36,897 bases of DNA from Acidimicrobiia bacterium. GTDB lineage: Bacteria; Actinomycetota; Acidimicrobiia; Acidimicrobiales; Poriferisodalaceae. Below, piece by piece: positions 27,286 through 34,969 of the stretch. Each line of letters starts with the position of its first letter. The stretch's first letter is position 1. The DNA lies in contig JAJDZE010000034.1 of assembly GCA_022824805.1 (NCBI GenBank), positions 1 through 36,897 of the forward strand, read 5' to 3'. Position numbers and translations under genes: made by a program. The notes below the pieces were generated by a model. That model was not told where the DNA came from. It saw only the letters and a program-made list of their open reading frames with translations, and ran no database searches.

Positions 27286-28113
27286 ATGACTTCCGCAGGC
27301 AATTCAGACAGTTCCTCCAGCGCCCATCGTCGGCTGGACGGCAAGGTGGCGGTGGTCACCGGGGCAAGCCGGGGCATCGGTGAGGCCAGCGCGCGAGCGC
27401 TGGATGCCGCGGGTGCCCGGGTGGTGCTGACCGGTCGCACCACGGCGGATCTCGAACGTGTCGCGGCCGAGTTGCTGCATGATCCGGTGGTCCTGACGGC
27501 CGATCTCGCTCCCACCGGCGCAGGCACCGAGCTGGCTCGGCGAATTCTCAACGAGGTCGACGGTGTCGACGTGCTGGTCAACAACGCGGGCATTCCGATG
27601 CGTCGCACGCCGGCCCAGCTCAGCGAGGCCGATTTCGACTTGGTCTTCTCGATCAACGTGAGGTCGCTGGTCATGTTGAGCATCGGCTTGGCGCCATCGA
27701 TGGCCGCTCGCGGCGGGGGATCGGTGATCAACATCAGTTCTGTCGCCGGCGTGCACGGACCGCTCGGCCGTGTCGCCTATGCCGGCACGAAGGGTGCCGT
27801 CGACGCCATGACCCGAGCGCTCGCGGCGGATTGGGGGTCCGACGGCATTCGGGTGAACTCGATTGCGCCCGGCCTGATCGCGACTGCCATTTGGGAAGAC
27901 GCTCGCAACAACGTGCCAGGCCTCATCGAGGATCTCGCCGGTCAGATTGCGCTCAAGCGCTGGGGCTTCGGCGACGACATCGCCGATGTGGTGCTGTTCT
28001 TCGCGTCGGATGCCTCCCGCTATGTCACCGGCGAGACGCTGGTGGTGGACGGCGGGTTGGCCCGTGTCACGGCCTCGAACGCTCCGCCGGCTCTCCCAGA
28101 ACTCGAGGACTGA
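27286..28113 (+). CDS. Short-chain dehydrogenase/reductase (classical SDR)
   Basis: A 275-residue classical SDR, the FabG/glucose-dehydrogenase-like group. Cofactor motif TGASRGIG (25-32) is followed by R51 in VLTGRTT, NNAG (99-102), the catalytic Ser in INISSVAGVHG and YAGTK with Tyr165 and Lys169. The C-terminal GETLVVDGGLA is standard. About 14 Ser-rich residues precede the Rossmann core. The cofactor is uncertain; Arg at the end of strand 2 hints at NADP. It lies in the same orientation as the Cys-type hydrolase, 51 bases downstream, but has its own leaderless-type promoter. Its substrate is not deducible; it may belong to the adjacent hydrolase and amidohydrolase group. Confidence 0.93.
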   Translation: MTSAGNSDSSSSAHRRLDGKVAVVTGASRGIGEASARALDAAGARVVLTGRTTADLERVAAELLHDPVVLTADLAPTGAGTELARRILNEVDGVDVLVNNAGIPMRRTPAQLSEADFDLVFSINVRSLVMLSIGLAPSMAARGGGSVINISSVAGVHGPLGRVAYAGTKGAVDAMTRALAADWGSDGIRVNSIAPGLIATAIWEDARNNVPGLIEDLAGQIALKRWGFGDDIADVVLFFASDASRYVTGETLVVDGGLARVTASNAPPALPELED

Positions 28114-28130
28114 ACGGCGCTCGAACGCGC

Positions 28131-28162
28131 GGAAGGCACCGGACCGCAGTCCGGCGCCCTCC
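28131..28162 (-). terminator. Strong 14-bp stem-loop, probable terminator of the betaine operon
   Basis: On the minus strand GGAGGGCGCCGGAC pairs with GTCCGGTGCCTTCC through a four-base loop, giving 14 pairs including two G-U pairs. On the plus strand the same two positions would be A-C mismatches, so the structure favours minus-strand transcripts. It lies about 50 bases past the proX-like stop. A second small hairpin (CAGCCC, TGAC, GGGCTG, 28181-28196) lies between. No U-run follows. Confidence 0.55.
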
Positions 28163-28213
28163 GTTGTGCGCCTGAGCCGTCAGCCCTGACGGGCTGTGGC
28201 TGCGTTCAGCCGA

Positions 28214-29422
28214 TTACGCAGCGGCGCGTGCTGCGTCGAGCCAGGCGTCGACCGTGGCCCGGTTGTTGGCGATCCAGTCAGTAGCCAGATCTCCTGGATC
28301 GGCGCCCTCGCCCTGTTCCACGTTGGCCAGCGACACTTCGATCACCGACAGCTTCACCGCTTCGAGCAGCGAAGCTGCTGCGGGGTTGGCAGCGAGGAAG
28401 TCGTTGTTGGCGGTCACCAGGATGTCAGCAGCAATCCAGCCGATCGGGCACAGCCCGTCCGCATTGTCGGCTGCGGATGGGCACTGGTCCGCACCGATGG
28501 CCGCGTAGCCGCCGGTGCCGTCCTCGCCGCGCTGGGAGTGCTCCTCGCCTCCCTCGGCGCCTGACGGGTTGGAGTCGTCGAGAATGTCGTCGACGCCCAT
28601 CCAGTACACGTTGTCGCCGGGACGCAGCTGCGTGATGTACGCCGACGGGGTCCATGTGTAGGCCACCATCGGGACGCCCTCGTTGGCCGAGTCGACGGCT
28701 TGAGCGAACATGGCGTCGTAGCCGGCGATGGTCTGGTTGATGTTGTCCCAGCCCGAGAACAGGATCTGGTTGGTGATGATGTTGTCGCAGGTCCACGACT
28801 CGGGGCAGCCGAAGATGTCGGCGATGCCGTTGCCCGGAACCGGGTCGTTCTCGTCGAACGCGGCCAACGCATCGGGGTTGCTGTTCAGCGCGTCCATGGT
28901 GTACACGCCGTACTCGTCAGCGAACGACTTGGTCACCAGGAAACCCTGCAAGCCGCCGGCGACCATCTCCTCGCCAACGACGGTCAGGTGGTCGCCGACC
29001 AGCGTGCCGTCTGGCAGCTCGCCTGCCAGCCAAGCCAAGTGACCCGGATACCAGCTGTTGGCCCAGAAGTCCATCTGGCCCTCAGCCATGGCGATGTAGG
29101 CGTTGTTCGGCCCCAGCTCGAGCTCGGCCGGATCGCTCACCGTATAGCCCAGCTCCTCGAGCAGCTGGCGATAGAGCTGGGCCTGGAAATAGCCGGTGCT
29201 CCAGTTGGCCTGACCCATCGTGACCGAGACACCGTCGCCGGGCGTCATCGACATCTCTTCTTCCATGGGTTCTTCTTCGACCATGGCTTCGGTGGTGGCC
29301 GGCGCCTCCGTCTCGGCAGTGGCAGTGGCATCGTCGCCGTCGTCATCGTCGCCGCACGCCGCAGCGAACAGCGCAAAGGCCGCTAGTAGCAGCAACAGCT
29401 TGGTCCATCGTTTCGATTTCAT
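28214..29422 (-). CDS. proX: Glycine betaine/proline ABC transporter substrate-binding lipoprotein (ProX/OpuAC-like)
   Basis: A 402-residue OpuAC-family binding protein, third gene of a V-W-X operon for compatible-solute uptake. The signal peptide runs to a lipobox AAAC (Cys23) followed by an acidic, Thr/Glu-rich tether (24-62). The binding domain starts at VSVTMGQANWSTGYFQAQL and carries aromatic residues typical of the quaternary-ammonium box: Trp in GQANW, DFWANSWYPGHLAWL and AYTWTPSAYI. The central insertion with GCPESWTCDNI and SADNADGLCPIG contains four Cys and may be disulfide-linked. The ATG at 29422 has a good GGAGG ribosome binding site. A 191-base gap with an inverted repeat separates it from the permease, so it could have its own promoter or attenuator. 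The ligand is presumably glycine betaine or a relative. Confidence 0.9.
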   Translation of the reverse strand: MKSKRWTKLLLLLAAFALFAAACGDDDDGDDATATAETEAPATTEAMVEEEPMEEEMSMTPGDGVSVTMGQANWSTGYFQAQLYRQLLEELGYTVSDPAELELGPNNAYIAMAEGQMDFWANSWYPGHLAWLAGELPDGTLVGDHLTVVGEEMVAGGLQGFLVTKSFADEYGVYTMDALNSNPDALAAFDENDPVPGNGIADIFGCPESWTCDNIITNQILFSGWDNINQTIAGYDAMFAQAVDSANEGVPMVAYTWTPSAYITQLRPGDNVYWMGVDDILDDSNPSGAEGGEEHSQRGEDGTGGYAAIGADQCPSAADNADGLCPIGWIAADILVTANNDFLAANPAAASLLEAVKLSVIEVSLANVEQGEGADPGDLATDWIANNRATVDAWLDAARAAA

Positions 29423-29554
29423 TGCGGAGATCCTCCCTGATCTGCAACAGATTGCGTCACGCGGCGCATCGTGTTGCGACCACGCATGTGCGGCACCGCT
29501 CGCCAAAGTCAACGAGGGCTCCTTGCGCAGCAGCGTAGTCGGGCCATGTGAACG

Positions 29555-29586
29555 CCGAACACTCTAGACCGCGCATACGTGTTCGG
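29555..29586. promoter_or_regulatory. 8-bp perfect inverted repeat upstream of the proX-like gene
   Basis: CCGAACAC and GTGTTCGG face each other across 16 bases, between the permease stop and the proX-like start. The symmetric spacing fits a dimeric regulator site or an attenuating hairpin controlling binding-protein level. It is a single occurrence. Confidence 0.4.
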
Positions 29587-29613
29587 AGGGCGACGAGCGA
29601 TTCTGCGAGACCG

Positions 29614-32265
29614 CTAGCTCACATTGGCGGGGATGTCGCCGTAGATCTTGTTGCGCTCGAATTCCGAGAGCGTTCCGCGGGACGCCGCGAACAGTGTCAC
29701 CCCGGCAGTGAGCACGAACATCGCTCCGACACCGGAGACGAAGTTGGTGTCGGCGACCCGCACAATGGTGACAATCCACGCGAGGGGCACGACCGCTATG
29801 CCGAGACCGAGCCCGGCCACCAAGGTGCTCCACCGGTAGCGGAGTGATTCGTCGATGCCGAGCAGACCGATCGCCGGGACGCTCAGTGCCAGTGCCGCGA
29901 TGCCCGCGATCAGGGTCCAGATGCCCAAGCCGGCGCCTTCGGATTCGAAGCCGTCGTGGATGATGTCGCCTTGGCGCTGCGCTTGGGCGATCTTTGCTGC
30001 GATATCGGCGGCCCTCACGCCCTCCAGTGCGAGCTGTTGGTTCTCCTCGCGCCGCAGCTCCTGTGCGCGTTCCTCGTCGCCTGCAGCCTCGGCTTCGTCG
30101 GCGCCGATCGCCGCCGCGCGGGCCGCCTCGGAAGCTGCCGCACCTTCCGCTGCGATCCGGTCGAGCTCAGCTTGGAGCTCGTCGTCGATGACCGACTCGG
30201 CGCGGGTATCGAAGCTCCAGCCGGCGTAGCCGCCCATCACCAGCAGCAGCACGGCAAATGATCCGCCGAGCAGGCGACCCCAGCCCACATTGGCCGGCAA
30301 TGGCCTGCGAGCGGTCATCGGTGCTGACCACACCCACACGCACGCACCGACCGCAGCAACGAGCGATCCGATGACTGCGAGATACACCCCGGCGCCGGCG
30401 CTGTAGATGCCCAATTCTGCGACGTTGTCGGGCGGTCGGGCGAACATGTACGCGACAGCGGGAATCACCGACGCCAAGGAAAAGACCACGGCGCCATGCG
30501 CCGACAGCCAGCGCGAGCCTTGTCCCGTCCGCAACAGCGTGTTGAGGGCGGCGAACAGCGCCGCCGTGCTGAGGATTGCGAGAAAGATGCCGAACCAGGA
30601 ACCACCCGAGGCCGACACACCATTGAAGCTGTTCGAAACGAATGACGTGGAGGTGTCGCAGACCAATTCCGTGCCGTCGGATGCCAACGGATCGAGGGAG
30701 CGGACCTCAACCCAGTTGCCTGTGCACTCTTCGGTGCGAAGATCGACATCGGCGGTGCGTGCGTAGGCCGATACCAAGCCGGCGTCGACATTCCACGGCA
30801 GCAGCAGCGCGACGAGGGCAACGACCGCACCGGCTGCGGTCACGATGACAGCGGCCCGTTCACGACTGCTCGTCCCCACGAACGCCTCATCGGGTGTGTC
30901 GGGTTTCTCGGGCTCAAGCCCCGTGTTCGAAGCGTCGGCGTTCTCAGACTCGGCGAGCAGATTCTCCGGCGTGCGGCGGTTCCGCCACGCCCGGGCGATC
31001 CGGGTGAACAGGTTGCCCGAATCCCCGGCCTCGGGCTGGCTCAGCCGGTCGAGCACGACCGCGACCAGGAAGAACGCCAAACCGCCGGAACCGGCCTGCG
31101 CGATGTCCAAGTTGGAAATGGCTTGGAAGAGCAGCCTGCCGAGGCCGCCGGCACCCATGATCGCGGCAATGCCCAGCATCGAAATGGCCAGCAGCAGCGT
31201 CTGGTTGAGGCCGGTCATGATCGCCGGCCGCGCCAAGGGCAGCTGCACGTCGGTCAGGACGCGCCACTCCGGCGCGCCATATGCACGTGACGCTTCCACG
31301 ACGTCTTCTGGCACCTGCCGGATCCCCAGATTCGTCAGACGGATCAGGGGAGGCAGCGCGAACGTCATGGTCACCATCGTCGCCGAGACGAATCCGACGC
31401 CGAAGAAGAAGATGAACGGCAGCATGTAGACGAACGAGTGGACGACTTGCATGGCGTCGAGCACCGGCCGCACCACTTTCCACGCACCGTCGACACGGCC
31501 GCACAAGACGCCGATCGGTATCCCGATCGCCACGCACAGGATCACCGCCACGCCGATGAAGCCGATCGTCAGCGCAGTCTCACGCCAGTAGGCCTCGCCC
31601 AGCAGGCCGCAGATGAGCAGGCCGACGAATGCCAGGAACCCCACTTGGAAGTTGCGGAAGAACCAGCCGAGCAGGAAGACGACGATGCACACCGTCAGCC
31701 ATGACATCTGCAGGAGCCATTCGTCGACGATCACTCTCAGCAGGGTCTGGAACGGCCACTCGATGATGTCCAAGGTGGCCTTCATGTTGTTGTCCACCCA
31801 GAACACCACCTGCTCGACCCAGTCGCCTACCGGTATCTGCCAGTTGTCGAGCACAGTGTTCTGACGCACCTGGGCGACCACCCCCGAAGAGCACTCGATG
31901 AGGTTGCCCTCTGCGTCGACGATGGCGTCCCGGCAATTGATGGGGCCGTCGCTGGTGATGTAGCGGTGGGTGCCTGATGACACCACTTCGTCAGGCCTGA
32001 CGCGGTACCACCACACGAGGACGAGGCCGACCAGACCGCCGGCCGTCAGCCCGTAGCGGCGGCCGATCGCGCCCCCGAACAGCAGGAGCGCCGGGACGAT
32101 GAAGATCGCCAGCAGGAACGCCCACTCGATGCCGGTGGTCACCCAGTCGACGATGCGATCTCCCGCCTCGGGGGCCGTGACCGTGTCGACGAAGCGATCG
32201 AAGAAATGTCCGGACTCGTCTGCTTCCTCGCCGTTGGCCTGGGCGAGCAGCGTGGCGGCGCTCAC
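29614..32265 (-). CDS. ProW-like betaine ABC permease with large C-terminal membrane/coiled-coil extension
   Basis: An 883-residue protein, more than twice the length of a typical ProW (about 350). Residues 1-410 form the permease: N-terminal spans at about 46-88, an outside loop with Cys111 and Cys125, then the BPD core. The core contains the ATPase-docking EAA-type motif EASRAYGAPEWRVLTDVQL (324-342) and IMGAGGLGRLLF. Residues 410-470 are a charged linker. Residues 470-883 are extra: spans near 471-491, 557-577, 590-609, 624-645 and 664-685, an Ala/Glu-rich coiled coil at about 690-770, and three further spans to 865. A loop at about 492-555 carries Cys514 and Cys536. The extension is unlike BPD domains and I do not recognise it. 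GTG start 32265 overlaps the ProV stop (GTGA). No frameshift is apparent. Confidence 0.87.
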   Translation of the reverse strand: MSAATLLAQANGEEADESGHFFDRFVDTVTAPEAGDRIVDWVTTGIEWAFLLAIFIVPALLLFGGAIGRRYGLTAGGLVGLVLVWWYRVRPDEVVSSGTHRYITSDGPINCRDAIVDAEGNLIECSSGVVAQVRQNTVLDNWQIPVGDWVEQVVFWVDNNMKATLDIIEWPFQTLLRVIVDEWLLQMSWLTVCIVVFLLGWFFRNFQVGFLAFVGLLICGLLGEAYWRETALTIGFIGVAVILCVAIGIPIGVLCGRVDGAWKVVRPVLDAMQVVHSFVYMLPFIFFFGVGFVSATMVTMTFALPPLIRLTNLGIRQVPEDVVEASRAYGAPEWRVLTDVQLPLARPAIMTGLNQTLLLAISMLGIAAIMGAGGLGRLLFQAISNLDIAQAGSGGLAFFLVAVVLDRLSQPEAGDSGNLFTRIARAWRNRRTPENLLAESENADASNTGLEPEKPDTPDEAFVGTSSRERAAVIVTAAGAVVALVALLLPWNVDAGLVSAYARTADVDLRTEECTGNWVEVRSLDPLASDGTELVCDTSTSFVSNSFNGVSASGGSWFGIFLAILSTAALFAALNTLLRTGQGSRWLSAHGAVVFSLASVIPAVAYMFARPPDNVAELGIYSAGAGVYLAVIGSLVAAVGACVWVWSAPMTARRPLPANVGWGRLLGGSFAVLLLVMGGYAGWSFDTRAESVIDDELQAELDRIAAEGAAASEAARAAAIGADEAEAAGDEERAQELRREENQQLALEGVRAADIAAKIAQAQRQGDIIHDGFESEGAGLGIWTLIAGIAALALSVPAIGLLGIDESLRYRWSTLVAGLGLGIAVVPLAWIVTIVRVADTNFVSGVGAMFVLTAGVTLFAASRGTLSEFERNKIYGDIPANVS

Positions 32266-33506
32266 ATGAACACCTCCCGCTCGAAGCCGTCTATGAGTTG
32301 TTCGACCCGGCCCATCTCCTCCATGATGAGACGGGGATCCAGATTGCCGACCAGCGTGCCGTCATCGTCGACGACGGCGATCGAGAGGCCACGCCCGGCC
32401 GCTGCGTAGAGCTCGTTCAACGTGGCGTCCGGACTGCACCTGTCAAAGTCAGTGCGCAGCGCCTTCTTGAGATCGTTGCTTCCCATGCCGCGGGCGCGCA
32501 GGCCGTCGGCTGCTGTCAGCAGTGAGACCGGCTTGCCAGTGGCGTCGCAGCAGAAGCGACCAGCAATCTCGTCGACCCGCTGAAGCGCATCACTGAGCGA
32601 GAGGTCGGACGGGATCGGCTTGGGTTCGGACATGACCTCGTGGACCTTGATGACCCGCCCTTGGTCGACGTCCTGGACGAACTCGGCCACGTAGCCGGTG
32701 GCCGGCTCGGTGAGGATTTCTTCGGGCGTGCCGATCTGGACGACGGCGCCGTCCTTCATGATGCAGACGCGGTCACCGATGCGCAGCGCCTCGTTGAGGT
32801 CGTGGGTGATGAACAGGATCGTCTTGTGAACCTCGGCCTGGATCTCCATCATCTCGTCCTGCATCTGACGACGGATGAGCGGGTCGAGCGCGCTGAACGC
32901 CTCGTCCATGAGCAGGATGTCGGGGTCGGAAGCGAGCGCTCGCGCCAGGCCGACACGCTGCTGCATGCCGCCGGAGAGCTGGGCGGGCCGGTGCTCGGCG
33001 AACGCGGCCAGGCCCACCAGCGACAGCGCCTGCATCGCGGCCTCGTTTCGCTCGGAGCGGTCGACCTTTTGCACCTTGAGCCCGTAGCCGACGTTGTCGA
33101 TCACCTTGCGGTGCGGGAAGAGGGCGAAGTGTTGGAAGACCATGCCCATCTTCTCCCGGCGGAACTCCTGCAGGTCGGTGCCGTCGAGCTTCTGCACGTC
33201 GACGCCGTCCACCAGCACCTCGCCGTGGGTGACGTCGTGCAGCTTGTTGACCATCCGGATGGCAGTCGACTTGCCCGAGCCTGACAGGCCCATCACCACG
33301 AAGATCTCGCCCCGCTTGACCGAGAAGTTCACATCGGTGAGCCCGACGACGTGGCCCGAGAGCCGCTGCACGTCGTTCTTGGGCACGCCGGAACGGGCGA
33401 GCTCGAAGGCACGGCCTCTCGGTTGGGGCCCGAAGATCTTGTAGACCTCGTTCAGACGGATGATCTCGTCGCCCTCAATCGAACCGTTGGCCGCGTCGTC
33501 GCCCAT
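32262..33506 (-). CDS. proV: Glycine betaine/proline ABC transporter ATP-binding protein (ProV-like) with CBS domains
   Basis: A 414-residue ATPase, first gene of the operon. It has the ProV-specific N-terminal lead ([18 protein letters not shown]), Walker [10 protein letters not shown] (73-81), Q-loop Q125, signature LSGGMQQR (177-184), Walker B LLMDEA (199-203 region) and H-loop H235 in FITHDLNEA. The C-terminal 130 residues form two CBS motifs, which in OpuA-type transporters sense ionic strength. The start ATG at 33506 has a strong G-rich ribosome binding site (GGGGGGG, 33511-33517) and TAACGT further upstream, unlike the leaderless genes nearby. It overlaps the permease start by four bases. 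Osmoregulated uptake of glycine betaine or proline is the likely role. Confidence 0.95.
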   Translation of the reverse strand: MGDDAANGSIEGDEIIRLNEVYKIFGPQPRGRAFELARSGVPKNDVQRLSGHVVGLTDVNFSVKRGEIFVVMGLSGSGKSTAIRMVNKLHDVTHGEVLVDGVDVQKLDGTDLQEFRREKMGMVFQHFALFPHRKVIDNVGYGLKVQKVDRSERNEAAMQALSLVGLAAFAEHRPAQLSGGMQQRVGLARALASDPDILLMDEAFSALDPLIRRQMQDEMMEIQAEVHKTILFITHDLNEALRIGDRVCIMKDGAVVQIGTPEEILTEPATGYVAEFVQDVDQGRVIKVHEVMSEPKPIPSDLSLSDALQRVDEIAGRFCCDATGKPVSLLTAADGLRARGMGSNDLKKALRTDFDRCSPDATLNELYAAAGRGLSIAVVDDDGTLVGNLDPRLIMEEMGRVEQLIDGFEREVFM

Positions 33507-33531
33507 GAGTCCCCCCCGGCAGTTCTGTGTC

Positions 33532-33537
33532 ACGTTA
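33532..33537 (-). promoter_or_regulatory. Putative -10 box (TAACGT) for the betaine uptake operon
   Basis: TAACGT on the minus strand lies 25 bases before the proV ATG. The G-rich ribosome binding site is between them, so this operon has a short conventional leader. Confidence 0.38.
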
Positions 33538-33646
33538 GGCGCGCCGAGCGCGCCGGTCGGTAATCCGAGCGCATCGGGCCGGCGCGAGTGTGCGCTGGGC
33601 GCTCGTGCGCGCCATGACTCGATGAGGCCACGACCTGTGAGAATGT

Positions 33647-34969
33647 ATGGCCGTGACGCGCTTGGGCTTCCTGCTGGACAGCGGCGCGTGCATCGGCTGT
33701 CATGCCTGCACGGTGGCGTGCAAGAGCGAGCACGATGTGCCGCTCGGCGTCAACCGGACGTGGGTCAACTACGTCGAGACCGGCGAGTTCCCCCAGACGC
33801 AGCGGCACTTCGCAGTGATGCGCTGCAACCACTGCGACGACGCGCCCTGCATCGCGATCTGCCCGACGGGTGCGCTGTTCCGCGCCTCGAACGGCGTGGT
33901 GGATTTCGACGATTCCCGATGCATCGGCTGCAAGGGCTGCATGAACGCGTGCCCTTACGACGCGCTGTACATCTCGCCGACCACCGGCACGGCGCACAAA
34001 TGCAATTTCTGCCAGCACAAGCTGGAGGTCGGGCTCGAGCCGTCGTGCGTGTCGGTCTGCCCGACCCGGGCCATCACGGTGGTGGATCACGACGACCCAG
34101 CGGACCCTGCCGCCGACCGCATCCGCTCGGAGGACCTGCCGGTGCGGGCGCCCGAGCGTCGCACGCTGCCGAAAGTGCACTACGCGGGCACGGTGCCCGA
34201 GGCCCTGGATCCGCTGGCCCGCCCGGTGGCCGATGACGGGCTGATATGGGCCGACTGGACCGGCAGCGCCACGTGGCCGACCGCGCCGAACGTCTCGCAG
34301 CCGGCGCCGACGGCACGCACGGCCTACACCGTGCCCCACGACGAGCCGTGGGGCGCCAAGGTCGCCGGCTACTTGGTGACCAAAGGCGTGGCCGCCGGAG
34401 TGATGCTGTGGGCTGCTGCCGCAGCGTTGCTGGGCTGGGACGACCGTGCCGCCGTGGCCACAGGACCGGCGGTGATCGCCCTGGTGGCGCTGGCAGTGAC
34501 GGGCGTGCTGCTCATCGCCGATCTGAAACGGCCCGAGCGCTTCTGGTACCTGTTCGCCAAAGGCCGGCTTCGCAGCTGGATCACCGCAGGTGCGTGGGTG
34601 ATCATGATCGATGCTGCGCTGGTGACGCTGTGGGGCATTGCGGGCCTCTGGGGAGGTTCGGCCTGGTTTGTGGCGCTGATCGGCCCGACGGCGGTGTTCT
34701 CCTTGCTGACGGCTGCCTACACCGCGCTGCTGCTGCGCCAATGCCGCGGCCGTGTGCTGTGGGCCGACCGGCCGGCACTGGCGCTCATCGGGCGGCTGGT
34801 GGGTGAGGCGCTGCTGGGCGGCGGCGCAGTGTGGGGCGCCTTTGTGGCCCTGCGAGCCAACGCCGCTGTCTTTGCCTGGACTCCGGCCATTGCAGCGGGT
34901 GTCTTGGCTTGGCTCTACCGGCACGACCGTGCGTACCTGCGTGCGGCGCAGGCGGTTCCCCTCTCATGA
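33647..34969 (+). CDS. Four-cluster ferredoxin fused to an NrfD/PsrC-like membrane subunit
   Basis: A 440-residue fusion of the electron-transfer and membrane-anchor subunits of a DMSO-reductase-family complex. Four [4Fe-4S] cysteine sets are visible: C15/18/21/25, C60/63/68/72, C92/95/98/102 and C119/122/134/138, the standard DmsB/PsrB pattern. After a proline-rich linker (150-235) come about six membrane spans (239-263, 272-294, 312-333, 339-363, 383-403, 408-424) resembling NrfD/PsrC/DmsC, but fewer than the usual eight. DLKRPERFWYLF is a family-typical segment. These are usually two separate genes. It overlaps the catalytic subunit gene by ATGA, so both form one operon and one complex passing electrons to or from quinones. 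The ATG at 33647 is chosen; GTG 33653, eight bases after GAGAAT, is possible. Confidence 0.88.
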   Translation: MAVTRLGFLLDSGACIGCHACTVACKSEHDVPLGVNRTWVNYVETGEFPQTQRHFAVMRCNHCDDAPCIAICPTGALFRASNGVVDFDDSRCIGCKGCMNACPYDALYISPTTGTAHKCNFCQHKLEVGLEPSCVSVCPTRAITVVDHDDPADPAADRIRSEDLPVRAPERRTLPKVHYAGTVPEALDPLARPVADDGLIWADWTGSATWPTAPNVSQPAPTARTAYTVPHDEPWGAKVAGYLVTKGVAAGVMLWAAAAALLGWDDRAAVATGPAVIALVALAVTGVLLIADLKRPERFWYLFAKGRLRSWITAGAWVIMIDAALVTLWGIAGLWGGSAWFVALIGPTAVFSLLTAAYTALLLRQCRGRVLWADRPALALIGRLVGEALLGGGAVWGAFVALRANAAVFAWTPAIAAGVLAWLYRHDRAYLRAAQAVPLS

